From: Toxotes chatareus
Lineage: Eukaryota; Chordata; Actinopteri; Toxotidae
Assembly: GCA_016801885.1 (NCBI GenBank)
Contig: CM028884.1
Span: forward strand, 9,242,181-9,306,180
Length of the DNA stretch: 64,000 bases
Direction of reading: 5' to 3'
Made by a program: the position numbers and the translations under genes. Shown here piece after piece: positions 23,201 through 33,819 of the stretch (the first letter of the stretch is position 1; the number at the start of each line of letters is the position of its first letter). A model generated the notes under the pieces. The model had not been told where the DNA came from. It did no database searches and worked only from the letters and a program-made list of their open reading frames with translations.

Positions 23201-24361
23201 CACTCTGGGAAATATATTTGCCATTCATGTGAAACAAAATTTTTCTAAACAAAAACAGTCTCTATAAATGTAAAATAAACTTTTTAAACAGTGTGACCTT
23301 TCTTCCATGCAGATTCCAGCGATTGCAAGGAGGAAAAGGATCTGCATCTGAGTGATCTGGAGGACATGGACGAGGACGAGTGTGACAAGCTGGACAGTGA
23401 CTGTGAAAAGGTGGCTGCAGATGAGCAGGACCTCCAGAGGGCCATGACAGTATCCGGAGCCCCTCAGAAAAGAGACTGCAGCTCTGAGCTGCAACTGAGT
23501 TTAACTAACAGCTTCCACACGTTCCCCTGTGCCATTAAAAGTGTCACCACCCTCCCTCCTCTCCCGTCTGACTTCCTGGATCCCATAGCGTCCAAGCCAC
23601 CCTCCTCAACCGGCCCTGTACCAGGAACGGTGTCCCTGTCTCACTTTGAGGCATCAGATAAGCCGCGGATTTGGTCTCTGGCTCGTACAGCGGCTTCGGG
23701 GGTCATACTGAGCCCTCAGCAGCATGGCTCTGAGCTGAGGACAGGCAACTCAAGCGGGGACTGCCAGCTCCAGAGTACCAGGCTTACCGGGGCTCCTACT
23801 GGACAGTGTGGGGTCATGAGAGGCCTCCACGAATCCAGCAGCATCACCAATGCTGAGAGCCCCTTCTCTGAGGGCTCATCCTTGCACTCAAAAGTCTACG
23901 GCACTGGCAGCTACAGTCACAAGGGCCTCCAACTGCACTGTTCATCCTATTCTGCACTCCCGGACACATGTCAGTACTCCAGCATTGAAGGTATGTCATC
24001 TTTTCTATGCAATGTTTGACATATTACACGGGATAAAACTGGTCTTAAATCTCCCACATGAACAGATTTCAGACAGAAGGGTGTAATAATATACACTGTT
24101 TCTATCATTTCTATATTCCCTAATATGTTAAAACACATTTCCATGTTGTTGGAGATAGAAAAGGCCATTTTTAAGTCTATGAAGTGACATGACACTTTCT
24201 GCCAGCTTGCACCCGAGGCCAGTTTCTTAGATGTGCTTTTATTTGGGTATGCAGGATTCTCTGGTGGCAAAGCCGAGACACAGTCGTCAGACCTCAGCGA
24301 AGCTTGTGGGACCGTGCAGGATGACAAGGTCACTGCATTCAGACCAGTGATGAAGAGGTGA
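20218..24361 (+). CDS. irx6: Iroquois homeobox protein 6 (six coding exons)
   Basis: Nuclear TALE-class homeodomain transcription factor of the Iroquois family; family members pattern neural, retinal and cardiac tissue. Exons join to 1509 nt (502 residues plus stop), somewhat longer than mammalian IRX6. The N-terminus (MSFSQFGYPYNATSQFFVSA) and the ENRLL, LNPQYDIK and YYPYDHSLGQYQYDR segments fit Irx6 best. The TALE homeodomain is at about residues 154-216, with the PYP insertion (178-180) and WFANARRR recognition helix with Ala at homeodomain position 50. An acidic stretch follows (about 248-282), then the IRO box KPRIWSLARTA (358-368). Two alanine runs lie at residues 44-50 (7) and 81-86 (6). 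The start is set by family consensus. In Irx clusters irx5 lies upstream. Teleosts have duplicated IrxB clusters, so this may be irx6a or irx6b; I cannot tell which. Confidence 0.95.
20263..21415 (+). other. irx6 intron 1
   Basis: This 1153-bp GT-AG intron is the longest in the gene. It is AT-rich with no nested gene. A short CT run (21122-21136) lies inside. No motif cluster strong enough to call an enhancer was seen. Confidence 0.85.
21416..21691 (+). CDS. irx6: irx6 coding exon 2
   Basis: Encodes residues 16-107 in phase 0, from FFVSANPSTTCCDS to AIYSTL. It is GC-rich relative to its surroundings because of two alanine tracts. Acceptor TTTATGCAG and donor GTGGGC bound it. Reading through the donor would give a non-homologous tail. 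Confidence 0.9.
21692..22446 (+). other. irx6 intron 2
   Basis: This 755-bp intron is AT-rich and ends in a good polypyrimidine tract and CAG. Nothing else is recognised. Confidence 0.85.
22447..22556 (+). CDS. irx6: irx6 coding exon 3
   Basis: Encodes residues 108-143 (NPQYDIKDSTG to YQYD) plus two bases of Arg144. It carries the Irx6-like AAYYPYDHSLGQYQYDR segment. Bounded by TTTTTCAG and GTAAGG. Confidence 0.92.
22557..22837 (+). other. irx6 intron 3 with GT repeat
   Basis: A 281-bp GT-AG intron. A (GT)n run (about 22796-22816) sits about 20 bases before the 3' splice site. Confidence 0.85.
22838..23130 (+). CDS. irx6: irx6 coding exon 4 (homeodomain)
   Basis: Contains the whole TALE homeodomain: ARRKNATRETTSTLKTWL, the loop HRKNPYPTKGEK, and helix 3 VSTWFANARRRLKKEN, followed by KMTWSPKNK. 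It ends in phase 1 at donor GTAATC. This is the most conserved part of the gene. Confidence 0.97.
23131..23312 (+). other. irx6 intron 4
   Basis: A short 182-bp GT-AG intron; nothing embedded. Confidence 0.88.
23313..23990 (+). CDS. irx6: irx6 coding exon 5 (acidic region and IRO box)
   Basis: Encodes residues 242-467 in part. It starts DSSDCKEEKDLHLSDLEDMD, an acidic segment shared by Irx proteins, and includes the IRO box DKPRIWSLARTAASG. It closes with LPDTCQYSSIE, which resembles the Irx6 C-terminal CQY motif. Phase 1 at both ends; donor GTATGT. Confidence 0.92.
23991..24254 (+). other. irx6 intron 5
   Basis: A 264-bp GT-AG intron; nothing embedded. Confidence 0.75.
24255..24361 (+). 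CDS. irx6: irx6 coding exon 6 (C-terminus)
   Basis: After Gly468 this exon adds FSGGKAETQSSDLSEACGT and ends VTAFRPVMKR with TGA at 24359-24361. Phase matches exon 5. The C-terminus is poorly conserved in the family, so this exon is less certain than the others. A donor at 24358 (GTGAAG) could instead skip the stop and join exon 7. Confidence 0.7.
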
Positions 24362-25010
24362 AGCAGGTGAGAGCTTGCACTGAACTGGAAGAAACCAGTA
24401 AAGTCATGACACACACACACAGACACACACGGGGCACAGAAAAACCCCATCAAACACTCACAGGTGAACAGGGATACACACATAGACTCTCACCCACTTT
24501 TTTTGTTAAACAGATATTGCTAACTTTATTTTGTCTTAATATAATGGCTGCACAATAACAATACAATAGGTTGCTAACATGCATGATGCCAAAAGTAATT
24601 TATAATATGAGAGAAAATATGAACATTTCTAATGAAATCAACTTATCAGAGTAATAAACTTTTTCTTTTTTTTTTTTCTTTTTTTTTTATAATAAATACC
24701 TCCTGTTTATTCCTTCTTATTTCTCACAATCTGATGATGTTCCTTTCTTCTAGATTTCTGGAAATTGCACCACAATAAATATTGGGACATTTATTATGCA
24801 CTAAAGGACACACTGGCGGAGTATCGGCCTCAGGATGACGCGTGGGAGTTACCTGGCGCCGCTGCAGTGAGAGCTGTGGGGACTGTGGACGTGGCTATCA
24901 TTTTGCACAACATTGTTTTTATGGTGTTTTAAAGACTTTATGCAAAAATTCTACATGCAAAGGTATGAGAATGGCCAAATAAAAGCGGCCGAATTTGTGT
25001 ATGGCAATCG
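24362..25010 (+). other. irx6 3' UTR, probably with an intron
   Basis: Five bases after the stop, CAG/GTGAGA (24366/24367) is a strong donor. TTCCTTTCTTCTAG at 24740-24753 is a strong acceptor preceded by a T-rich tract. The intron would be 387 bp. The terminal exon from 24754 would run to about 25000. Because the junction is so near the stop it would not be expected to trigger decay. Confidence 0.5.
24978..24983 (+). terminator. Poly(A) signal of irx6
   Basis: AATAAA followed within 15-45 bases by GT-rich sequence (TTTGTGTATGG, GTGTAGTGTAG) makes a good cleavage site near 25000. A second AATAAA at 24774-24779 lies very early in the terminal exon and lacks such a context. Confidence 0.55.
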
Positions 25011-26689
25011 TGTAGTGTAGCAAACTTATTTATTTCTCTGTGTATTTATTATTTGTTTATGTTGTTTGTTTGTTTTTATTATTTAATGTGTTTATTGGTT
25101 GAATTCGTATTTCCTTTAAGTATTTTGTTACATGTTGCGTTTTACTGTGGCTTCGTGTCATTTTGCCTGATGTAAAAGAGAAAAGCTTGTTGGACATAAA
25201 GTTGATATAAAAGGACTGGATCCCCTGTGTTGCGCGTGGATTGGAGATTTTTTTTTTTCTTTTCTTTTTTTTATTGTCATTGTGTTACAATGTGAGCTTC
25301 TCCTGTGTTTGCAATTTATGATTTTTTTCTATCAATACATATCTTTTTTTTCAAGAGCTTTCCTTTTTTCCCTGTGTCATGGTTATTTATAGATCTGAAC
25401 GGCCAATTAAAACATTTGCGGATGTGCATTTGATCAAAGTTTATCGTCTTGACTCGACGCATACAGCCGCAGCGCTGATGGAAGGTCATAACTCAGAGGA
25501 AGACGTGAGTGAAATCCACAAGTTGCGGAAGAAAGGGGACATCATCTCTCCATTGTCAGCATCTAATCAGAAGTGGCATCAAACACTTTGTTACTGTTCA
25601 GGCCAAGCAACGAGGCAGGAACATGGGATGAATGCGGCTTTGTCCCCTGTGTAGCGAGCCGCTGCGATAACTTAACATTGTGTTAATTAAAAGGTCATTT
25701 GTAGGATCAAACCCAGCAGAGAGATTCACATGGTCCATCAAAGTCCCTTTGATTTGTCTGTTTTTTGCCTATAGTCCATCTCGTTATGGACTAACTCTTC
25801 TTCCTCTCCTACAGACAGCTGTAATAAGATGATCACTGTTGTCTCTGATGCGTCTTGACGGTCTGAAAAACTTTTTTTTTTTTTTTATCCTCACATTTCA
25901 AACTTTTAATATCAAATAGTTCCGTAGTAAACGACAAAGGCGTGCCGTGCAAACTTATTTCTGCTGGGATATTGATCTTGACGCACTGCTCCTCTGCGCA
26001 AACTACAAGAAATATTCAATTTGACAAATCTGAAACGCGTTTCACTTTACAGTGCAAACGATGCAACAGCTTGTCTGCCTGAAAGTAAGGAGGAAAAGCT
26101 GGCTTTCACCCCATTCGTGATATAATTTCAGTTGTTTCAAAAATATTATTAAATCAGTGATTTCCTTGGTAGTGAAGGGAAAGCCTATCTTGTTTTGTTT
26201 CCGACTTGATCTCCTGTCTTGATTCCTGAAACCAGTGAATTATTATTACATCAGAAGGGAAAGATTTAGATTTTATGAGCACATTTGATTCCAGACCACC
26301 GCTGAAACAATACCTGCAAATAGTCCACAGCCTCTCAAAACGTCATTTGAGGTCGTATTTGTGGGATTATGATTGTAATAAAAGTCTTTTTTTTCCGTAT
26401 TAGGGCAATTCAGGCTCAGTTCTGAGGCGCTGTGGTCATCCTATGTGTCCTTGGCCAGTGGCGGAGCTGTCCGTGATTTGCACGGAGCCCTGGCAAATCC
26501 AGGCAAATCTACATGATGAGGATGAGGAAGGTCAGGAATAATAACTTAGGCCTATTTACATTTTTTTTTCCAGTTCAATTTTTCCATCTGTATTAATCTG
26601 AGACCTAATAAAAGATGTGTGTGAAGCTGAGGGCAAAAATAAGTATATTTTACAAAAAAAAAAAAAAAAAACAGATCAGAATATATAAA
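25011..26689. other. Gene-proximal 3' flank
   Basis: T-rich tracts occur at 25064-25082, 25248-25273 and 25869-25886. A TTTGATCAAAG TCF/LEF-type palindrome lies at 25429-25439. The 25380-25680 and 25900-26110 parts are complex and could be regulatory or belong to a longer 3' UTR. A poly-A run ends the block (26654-26671). Confidence 0.4.
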
Positions 26690-27320
26690 ACAGCCAATTC
26701 AAATGGCTATGCAAATATTTCAATTTTGCTTTAATGATGAACATTTTCAGAACTAATAAAGGGGACACATGGAGTTAATGATTGGCATCCAAAACAGGTG
26801 AGGTGAGGAGAGATTAAAAATAAAAGTATCAGTTCATTACACCTAATGTGAGGCTGGGATGGAAGCTCTTGATATGAAGTTTCCACATGTAGATCACTCA
26901 GTAGGCTGAAATGTGTAACAGCCCGCCCTTTAATGACAGGCTGCTAATGGGGAGCCTCTCCCTTCCTCCTCAACAGTAACCAGTCATGACGCCTGATCCG
27001 TTGCTCTTTACATTAAACTGTAGGGTTGGTGTGTATCAAATATTTACAACCAAATTTAATTAAATCGGAGGCTGTAAAGAAAAGCTGCCTTATGCTATTG
27101 AAGGTAATGATGCATACACAATGGGATTACCACCATGGCAATGTACCTGGGGGAAACCACAGATAATGGCCATGATGGGCTCATATAGCAGCGTATGCCT
27201 GAAGCAGCTAACAGGTCAATTAGTCTGTCCTATACACAGTGCTTTACATATGGCTAAGGCAGCTGTACAGAGGAGAGACAATCAAGAGACACATCAGCCA
27301 GATGTATATAGAGGCTGATC
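26690..27320. promoter_or_regulatory. Candidate conserved non-coding elements
   Basis: An exact octamer ATGCAAAT (26709-26716) is followed by GCTTTAATGATG, GAGTTAATGATTGG, TTACACCTAATGTGAGG (T-box-like) and CCCTTTAATGACAGG. A second part (27120-27300) has GGTCAATTAGTC and GATAATGGCC. The homeodomain-core density without repeats is what irx desert enhancers show. Conservation not testable here. Confidence 0.4.
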
Positions 27321-28560
27321 TGGATGCCATGGATCAGAAACCACATTACTGCTACTCACATTTATACCATAGGAGGAAAACAACGACTTCAATAAATGAA
27401 AAATAACCCAAAGTGAAAGTGAGGATAAATAAGTAGATGCTGAGTATTTGGTGGTTTTGGTGGCAGTGGACTCAGGGGGAGGGGGACACACATGAGACAT
27501 TCTCTTTGTCTGACATCCTTAATCTGAGGCCAGACATGAAATCTGTGGCAAACTACAATGTTACAGAATAATAAGTTCCTTAGGTAGCCTATATAGGTCT
27601 ACGCTCAACTAAATCTCCCTAATACACGCCTTCCTGTTGGTAAATTACATTTTTCATTCGGGAGGGCTGGAACTGGGGAAGGAGGGGGTGTGCCTATGAG
27701 AGCTATGTTTGCATAATCCAAAACAGATTTTAGATAATCTGTGAATGAGGCACACAAAAAAAGAAAAACAAGCCATGGTAAACACAAATACTTAAATAGG
27801 TTTGACATTATTAATCTGTGACCTTCCCTGGCATGAAACCAGAAGGTGTCTTTATGCTCACGTCTGACACTTCCCTAAGTGTACATTCAATCTAACCCTC
27901 ACCCCTCCTCTACTGTCATGGATCACTGAGCTTTTCTGGGCCAAGTTGCTGCCTGCACCTCATGCTCTTTTCCAAGTCAATAGTCCGGCTGGCAGTCAGA
28001 AACGACAGGTGTTCAGCTGAAGTGTTTGGAACATGTAACTCTCATAAAGAAACAGAATTATAATTGTGAACATGCTCGTTTTAGGACAGTGTTACCCCCT
28101 ATTAACCTGCACAACATTCATTTTCAACCAAAAGGCAAATACTATGTAACATTTCATAGTAAACACTCACATCAGTAAAATTATTTGAAACAACTTGAAG
28201 TTTATATCTTCAACGACTGCTTTGGCATTTAAACCTTTTTCTCTGTAGTTATTTTTTCTTAACTTTCAATGTTGTAGGTCAATGAAAGACATGATTTGTC
28301 CTATAAATTGCTTTAAAATACAAGACAGAGACTGGGATTAACATTTACTACTGTTTTCGTCTTTTACAGCTTGCTATTTTTTCAGTCTCTTAGTCGAAGC
28401 AGTACTAGTAATCAGTGCTCAGAATTACAGAGCTGAAAGGGCAGAAATTTAATGTGAGTTTATAACTACTACAAGGACACTTGTTACAGGTTTGTAGGTT
28501 ATATTTTAGGAATTTAAGCATAAGAGCTTCACTTCTTCTGAATATCAGCGTAAAATATTA
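27321..28560. other. Intergenic region, nothing firm
   Basis: No gene or dense motif cluster is recognised; AT-rich from 28040 to 28560. Confidence 0.4.
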
Positions 28561-28650
28561 ATTCGTAATAGAGTGGGCGCCTCGTTTCTCAACTTTTTTG
28601 GGCTGCAGAAAAGTACGGTATGTGTGAATTTTAGCGCTTCTGGGTTCAAG
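28561..28650. mobile_element. Possible hAT-type terminal remnant
   Basis: The segment with CGTTTCTCAACTTTTTTGGG and then GCTGCAGAAAAGTAC resembles the common terminal sequence of non-autonomous hAT transposons. No partner terminus or target duplication was identified. Confidence 0.2.
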
Positions 28651-28999
28651 GACAACTCTGTCAAGTCATCCACATGAATATGATTTCTGACAGCTGAAAT
28701 GTCTGGGAGCAGTGGATGCAGTGAGCACAGTTATTTAGAGATCCACTCGCTAAATTGTTTCACTTTTTTTTTTCTGCCACCACACATCTTGTAAGATGGC
28801 TGTCATGGCGTCAGTGTAATAACTAAGTGTACCATAAATGTATAATAAACATGCTTAAAAAATAAATAAATAAATAAAATGGAAAGAAATCCCATCCCTA
28901 ATGCGGATCAGAGGTAAGTCTGTACATCTTGAGTGGTATGAGAATGAAGCATATTAGAATCACATGTGCTTGTTTTGTACATTTTTAAAGTTTTTAATA
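28651..28999. other. Intergenic region with AAAT repeat
   Basis: Contains TTTCTGACAGCTG (Meis-like), AAGATGGCTGTC (28793-28804) and a short (AAAT)n run (28858-28880). Confidence 0.4.
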
Positions 29000-29480
29000 G
29001 CTATTTCTCTTAACCAGGGCCTTAAAGGGGCCTGAGATCAGTTTAACAATGACTGTCACTGTGGTTTGTTGTACTATATAATGCCACAGGTCAATGAGAG
29101 GTTAAACCCTGACAAAGCACTGTCTGGGACGTCCATCAAATGTTCATTTTACATTTAGGCCCACCACTTAATGAGCATGTGCCCACTAAATAAAAGTTTA
29201 TGAATTATTCTGACACGATAGCAATGGCCTCTTCGTATAAATAGGAGCCCTAATAACAACAACAACAACAACATACCAAACATTAATTTGCCCTCTAGTC
29301 TGACAAAAGAGTCCGCATGGAGGTGCCATTTGATGTGTCCCACGCTGGGCAGCTAAGGCTCATAAAACAAAGTCTCTGTACCAATGGCTCAGAGTTCAGA
29401 TGAGGGGGACAATATACACACTTCATTAAATTTTGTCAAAAGGCCCAATGAAATGTGTGTGGGACATTGTTTCTGTGCAT
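29000..29480. promoter_or_regulatory. Candidate conserved non-coding element
   Basis: A complex stretch with CCACTTAATGAG, TATGAATTATTC, AACATTAATTTGCC, GGCTCATAAAAC and TTCATTAAATTTTGTC cores, and a short (AAC)6 at 29255-29273. It reads like a homeobox-gene enhancer; inferred. Confidence 0.4.
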
Positions 29481-30360
29481 GTCTCCCTCCATGGAATTTC
29501 TGATTGCCAATGTTGCTACAAGGTCTCTGCTAATGAGTTTTGTCAAAGACAATTATGGACTTGGTGGAATGGCCAGAGCAGGGATGAAAAGCTGGCTTTG
29601 TGTGGTTTGGGTAGATGTTGTATTGTGACCCCTGCTTCTTTCTATACCCTGTGTTTGACCTGCGCTTCATGTCCAGAAAAAATCCAGGCCTCCGTTCCAT
29701 TGTCAGCGCTGTACCCGAGGCAGAGTGATCTGCTCCAGCACCTTTGCCCTCTTCATACTTCATGTCCCCAACCTGATCCCAATGTACCAGGCAGGAGAAT
29801 GGCACAAAGTGACATTAGTGCTGCCATTTCCCAGGGCCTTCTGTCTTCTGTAAACCTCAATGCTTTTAGAGTGATTGGGGTCTTGGAGTCTTTTCTGGCC
29901 TGTTAAGTAAAGAGTCAAATTCTGAGTTCCTTTTTTGCCTCTCACCTCAGTGAATGGTCCAGCTAGGTTCTAGCGCAACAGTGAGTAACACCCTGTAACA
30001 AATCTTCAAATCTTTGCTTTCATGACTTCTGCTGCTTGTCGAGTGATTCTGTCCTGGAGTGAATTCCACTGCTAAACCAGAGGGCAAGGTCAATCTCACT
30101 CCTTGGGTCATCTTTAACAACTGGAGGGAAGTGCAAATGGTGCTCAGGGGATAATATGAGCAGGGACTGCCATGTTCAATTTGAACTCATACAGAAATAA
30201 GCAGGTCAAGAGGCTCCAATCACACAATAAATGGCAAACCCACAAGGAAACACCATAAAATAAATTTTTTACTGAACGCCAGCGCAAGAGGACCTTTCAT
30301 GTGCCGTCTGATTTCCTATGTTGTACCAGGGATGTTATAAATGAGGAGACAAACCACTTA
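29481..30360. other. Intergenic region with non-repetitive DNA
   Basis: A plus-strand frame is open to 29906, with first ATG at 29448 and many cysteines, but no domain. The DNA continues the texture of the preceding candidate element. No gene is called. Confidence 0.4.
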
Positions 30361-31000
30361 AAGAATACTGAACAGAAAAGTCCATACCACCAAAGATGGC
30401 GGTTTGATGACATACCCCAAAAAGCCAATCGTCTTCTTTATTACAGCCAAACCAGGAAACATATCAAGCCAATCTTGTAGTTGTACTGACGCAAGTGCAC
30501 AGACAAGGTTAACAGCAGCTTCAAAAAACTAGTTAGCACACAAGCAAAAGCTAACTTTTCCCTTGTGATAATTGTCAAAACAAACGTGTGATGCATCAAC
30601 TTTATTTATTCAAAATCGGACATAAACTCTTGCATTTGTTCAAGCGCTCTGGTTGGATGAGCTGACAGCATCACATCACAGTACTCCAGATTGAACCATA
30701 AAATAAGCTAGAGTTGTGAAACCTCTTACATGAGTAGTAGAAGTGTAACCTGTGGGGGGAAAAGTGCTTTAAATCTCATTTTGAAGCAAAGTTGCCAAGC
30801 TTTTACGCGTTTTTTGTCAGATTTGACTGGTAATTCTATAGATGCAGTTTTTATGCCCTGGTGACCCTTGAAAGTGCAGTTATGGCTCTCACCCCATTCA
30901 TTTAGATAGGGGCCAGATCTTGTTAGCCTGAAATAAATTCCCAGGGGTCTTGCCAAGATGGCTGCCGAGTGGCGAGACTTGCCCATGAGGACTTTGGTTG
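30361..31000. mobile_element. Possible unclassified interspersed repeat
   Basis: Two YY1/REX1-like motifs bracket this segment: AAAGATGGCGG at 30392-30402 and AAGATGGCTGCC at 30955-30966. The last 40 bases resemble sequence I associate with repeated DNA in fish. No terminal inverted repeats or coding region were found. It may be just intergenic DNA. Confidence 0.2.
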
Positions 31001-31109
31001 TACCCATGCAGTGCTAAACTGTGTGCACTGTTGTTCCTGTTATCTTGTTTGTTCTTTTATGTTTGCCTGCTGGACTGGTGATTTTCTGTTGCTGACCTTA
31101 GGTTGGGGT

Positions 31110-31400
31110 CGCCAACATCAGAATAATCTTCTGTGTCATTTTAATGCCCTTTAATAATCCCCTGCATCTCATTTTTAATCTCGCTCTCTCCTTCTGTTTT
31201 TCTTCCCCTTTATTTTGGGCTTCTGTTGGTCTTTAATGCCTGCTGGTGAGGCTCAATTTGACTTTTAATCAGGGTGTATCATGTTATCAGCCTGACCACA
31301 AAATAGGCATAGATCCCAAATTCTACAGTCTGAACAAGACATTTAACGGCTGTAAACTTAAAGCAAACTCTACGCCTCCTGTGAAATTCTATGACTCACA
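31110..31400. promoter_or_regulatory. Candidate conserved non-coding element
   Basis: Contains five TTTAAT/TTTTAAT cores, including CATTTTAATGCCCTTTAATAA, GGTCTTTAATGCC and ACTTTTAATCAGG. It also has TTATCAGCC and a CTGACCACAA Runx-type core. Non-repetitive, not coding. Confidence 0.4.
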
Positions 31401-32869
31401 TGAAAAATGAGATCATGTGACTGAAAGAGGCAGTGTGTTGACACTGAAATAAAGTGGCAGAGGGGTTTTGGCTGGGGTGGTAGATGGGTATATTAATTCA
31501 CTTTTAGTTCTAACTATCAGTGTTCATTTTACACCTCATACATACCGTCTGCTATAAGTGAACTTTGATTTACTTGAAAAAACAAATCAATTTTATTTCA
31601 TCATAGTCAATTGTTTGCTAACACACTAGCTATTACAATTTATTAGTCCAGGAATAGAGTGGTTGTGCCAATTTTAATTAAACTTGAACCTTTGCATGAA
31701 ACCGAGTGGATGCACAGTATGATACAGAGGTACAGTGGAAGTTAACTTTCTTATAAATTCTGATCTGAACACTGAACAGAATGGCTGTGGATAATAGGAC
31801 AAAATGATGTTCAACTGTTTTTTTGTTGATAATCTATTATAAATGCATAATTGTAATATGGTGCCTCACTACTGTTTTTATAGAGATGATAACATTTAGA
31901 AGGAATTTTGAAGCTATAAAATGTTTATTTTTTTAATGTTTGCAGGTCATTTATTTGCAAATATATATATATATATATATATATCTATATCTTCAAATAA
32001 ATGCGCCGACCCACCCACACAATTTTGTAACTTCACATTACATGGACAAAAATCACAATCAAGGTCACACTTTTGGTTTAGGATGATTTGGAGAAAAATC
32101 AGGTTACGATAGGTTTATTTTTTGGGGAGTTGTAGAGGTGACAGCCTGTGGAGCAGTTCATTTGGAGTGCAGACAGCAACAATGTTCAGCAACAGTATTC
32201 TGCAAAGCAGCAGCAGGCCTATCAATTCTCTTCAATTTATGTCTCCAATTTCCTGAGTTCAGCCTGTGCCAACACCGCTGCAGATTTGACAGATGAAGTC
32301 CAGCATGTGAAGCCAGCAGCTTGTCTCTCTTGGAGACTCTTCACCAACCTACCTTTTTTTTTTCTTTCTGCACAGATATACAGCACAATGAGTAGCAGTA
32401 GCAGTAGCACCTATAATGAACAGCCTCCTCCACCTGAACACAGAGTATTTCCACTACATTAGTTTCATTGGCATCATGCGGGCAGGAGGAAAACTCACAG
32501 CAGGGCTGTGTAACAGTATGGTGTCGACAGCACTCTTCTCCACTAGTCTCTGCTTGGGGGCCTGCCTCTCTGTGTGAAGCTCCGGTGTAGGATTAGACAC
32601 TGGTGAGCAAGTCAAATGGTTGCTAGCTCTAATGGCGTCTCCACACCTGCCTGATGTCTACATCAGCTCTGCTTACTGTTACTCATGGCCCTCATATATC
32701 AAGCAGACACACCAAGGAATGTAGAGGCATTTCCAAGAACAGTATCTCCATGATTACAGAACATATCATTACTGTGACAACGCTGACCTCAAAAACCTTT
32801 GCATGCAAAGTGACTAAAAATTACAGAAGTGCACTTTGAAGCAATTATGTCCTGTTGAATACCTACAGA
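31401..32869. other. Intergenic region
   Basis: A (AT)n run lies at 31961-31984. AGTAGCAGTAGCAGTAGC lies near 32391. A POU-like palindrome CTTTGCATGCAAAG is at 32797-32810. No gene is supported. Confidence 0.4.
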
Positions 32870-33070
32870 AGGCTCCTGATCAAAAACAAAAGTAATTTAT
32901 GGCACCGGAGAGAGTCTTATGGCCAGTAAATCAAATTACATCCTTTAAATACGTTGTATGGAAGCCATGAAATGTGAAAAATGGCTTTGTTTATCACAAA
33001 CAAACCGAATGGGCTCTCATCAAGAGACATCAACGCATGAGCCATAAAGCGCCCCACAGCAAGCAAGCGG
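32870..33070. promoter_or_regulatory. Candidate conserved non-coding element
   Basis: A non-repetitive block with AAAGTAATTTATGG, GTAAATCAAATTACATCC, GTTTATCACAAACAAACC and GAGCCATAAAGCG (Hox/Cdx-like). It is one of the better enhancer-like textures in the window. Inferred. Confidence 0.42.
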
Positions 33071-33179
33071 GGTGGCTGAAAACAAGGCGTTGTTGTTGTG
33101 GTGGCATGCCAGTCGTGATCCAGCGAAGCAATAAGAGGCATCAAAGAGGGGCAATGGCAACACGGTCCACATTCTACAG

Positions 33180-33270
33180 CAGCAAGGTAAACAGCTAAGG
33201 GGAGAGAAGAAGGAGGAGGCGGTGGAGAAAGAAAGGGAGGCGGGAGCAGTGGAGGGAGGTGACACACAGA
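33180..33270. repeat. Purine-rich tract
   Basis: Almost purely G/A over about 70 bases on the plus strand (33196-33262). Triplex-prone; no gene. Confidence 0.6.
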
Positions 33271-33389
33271 CCACACATTTTCAAAGTTCACTCTTAAACA
33301 CACTACGCTCATAAAAGTACAGGTCCCATTATTCACGGGTGGGATTTCTCTCCCTCTCTCTCTTACAGCACGCAGGCAAACAGCCCAAA

Positions 33390-33700
33390 CCCCCGAGCTG
33401 TGTCAAATGATGGAGCATCATAATTACGCCCTTTTTATTGGCCATCTTATTCCAGCTATGACTGATGCAGCTCCCAACCCTAAGTGTTTCCATTTGCACT
33501 TTCATGTGGCAAACGAGCAGAGAAGCCACGGCTCGCCTGCCTTTCAAAGGTGGGCTGACAAATATTTATGGCCTGACGTGAAGTCACTTTTAATCAGAGC
33601 TGGTGACCTGTTCCTGAGGAATCTGGCTGCTGGAACATGCTTATCTCCTCCGTAATAAATAAGCCTTCAAAGGGCCCACTGCGCTTGCATTATGCGGTTG
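33390..33700. promoter_or_regulatory. Candidate conserved non-coding element
   Basis: Contains CATCATAATTACGCC, TTTTTATTGGCC, ATATTTATGGCC, CACTTTTAATCAGAG and CCGTAATAAATAAGCC. No repeats interrupt it. AT-core density and complexity suggest a strong irx desert element; alignment needed. Confidence 0.45.
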
Positions 33701-33805
33701 TCTAAAAATAATAACTGACACATTTCTTTAGAATCACTCATAATCAAGAACCCTGAGGAGGCAAATGCAGATCCCTGCTGTAACATGGCAGAAATAAATC
33801 AATGA

Positions 33806-33819
33806 CCTCCCTCTACTGG
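33806..33819 (-). promoter_or_regulatory. CTCF-like motif, minus orientation
   Basis: Read on the minus strand, CCAGTAGAGGGAGG matches 13 of 14 positions of the core CTCF consensus CCASYAGRKGGCRS. Binding is not shown by sequence. Confidence 0.35.

Noticed and set aside
23971..24483. 170-codon antisense frame near the end of irx6
   Set aside because: It overlaps irx6 exon 6 and introns on the opposite strand, with no domain or splice support.
29433..29906. Cysteine-rich open frame of about 150 codons
   Set aside because: It starts at a non-ATG codon (first ATG at 29448). It has no recognisable domain, no promoter and no splice context, and lies in DNA that looks like a non-coding element.
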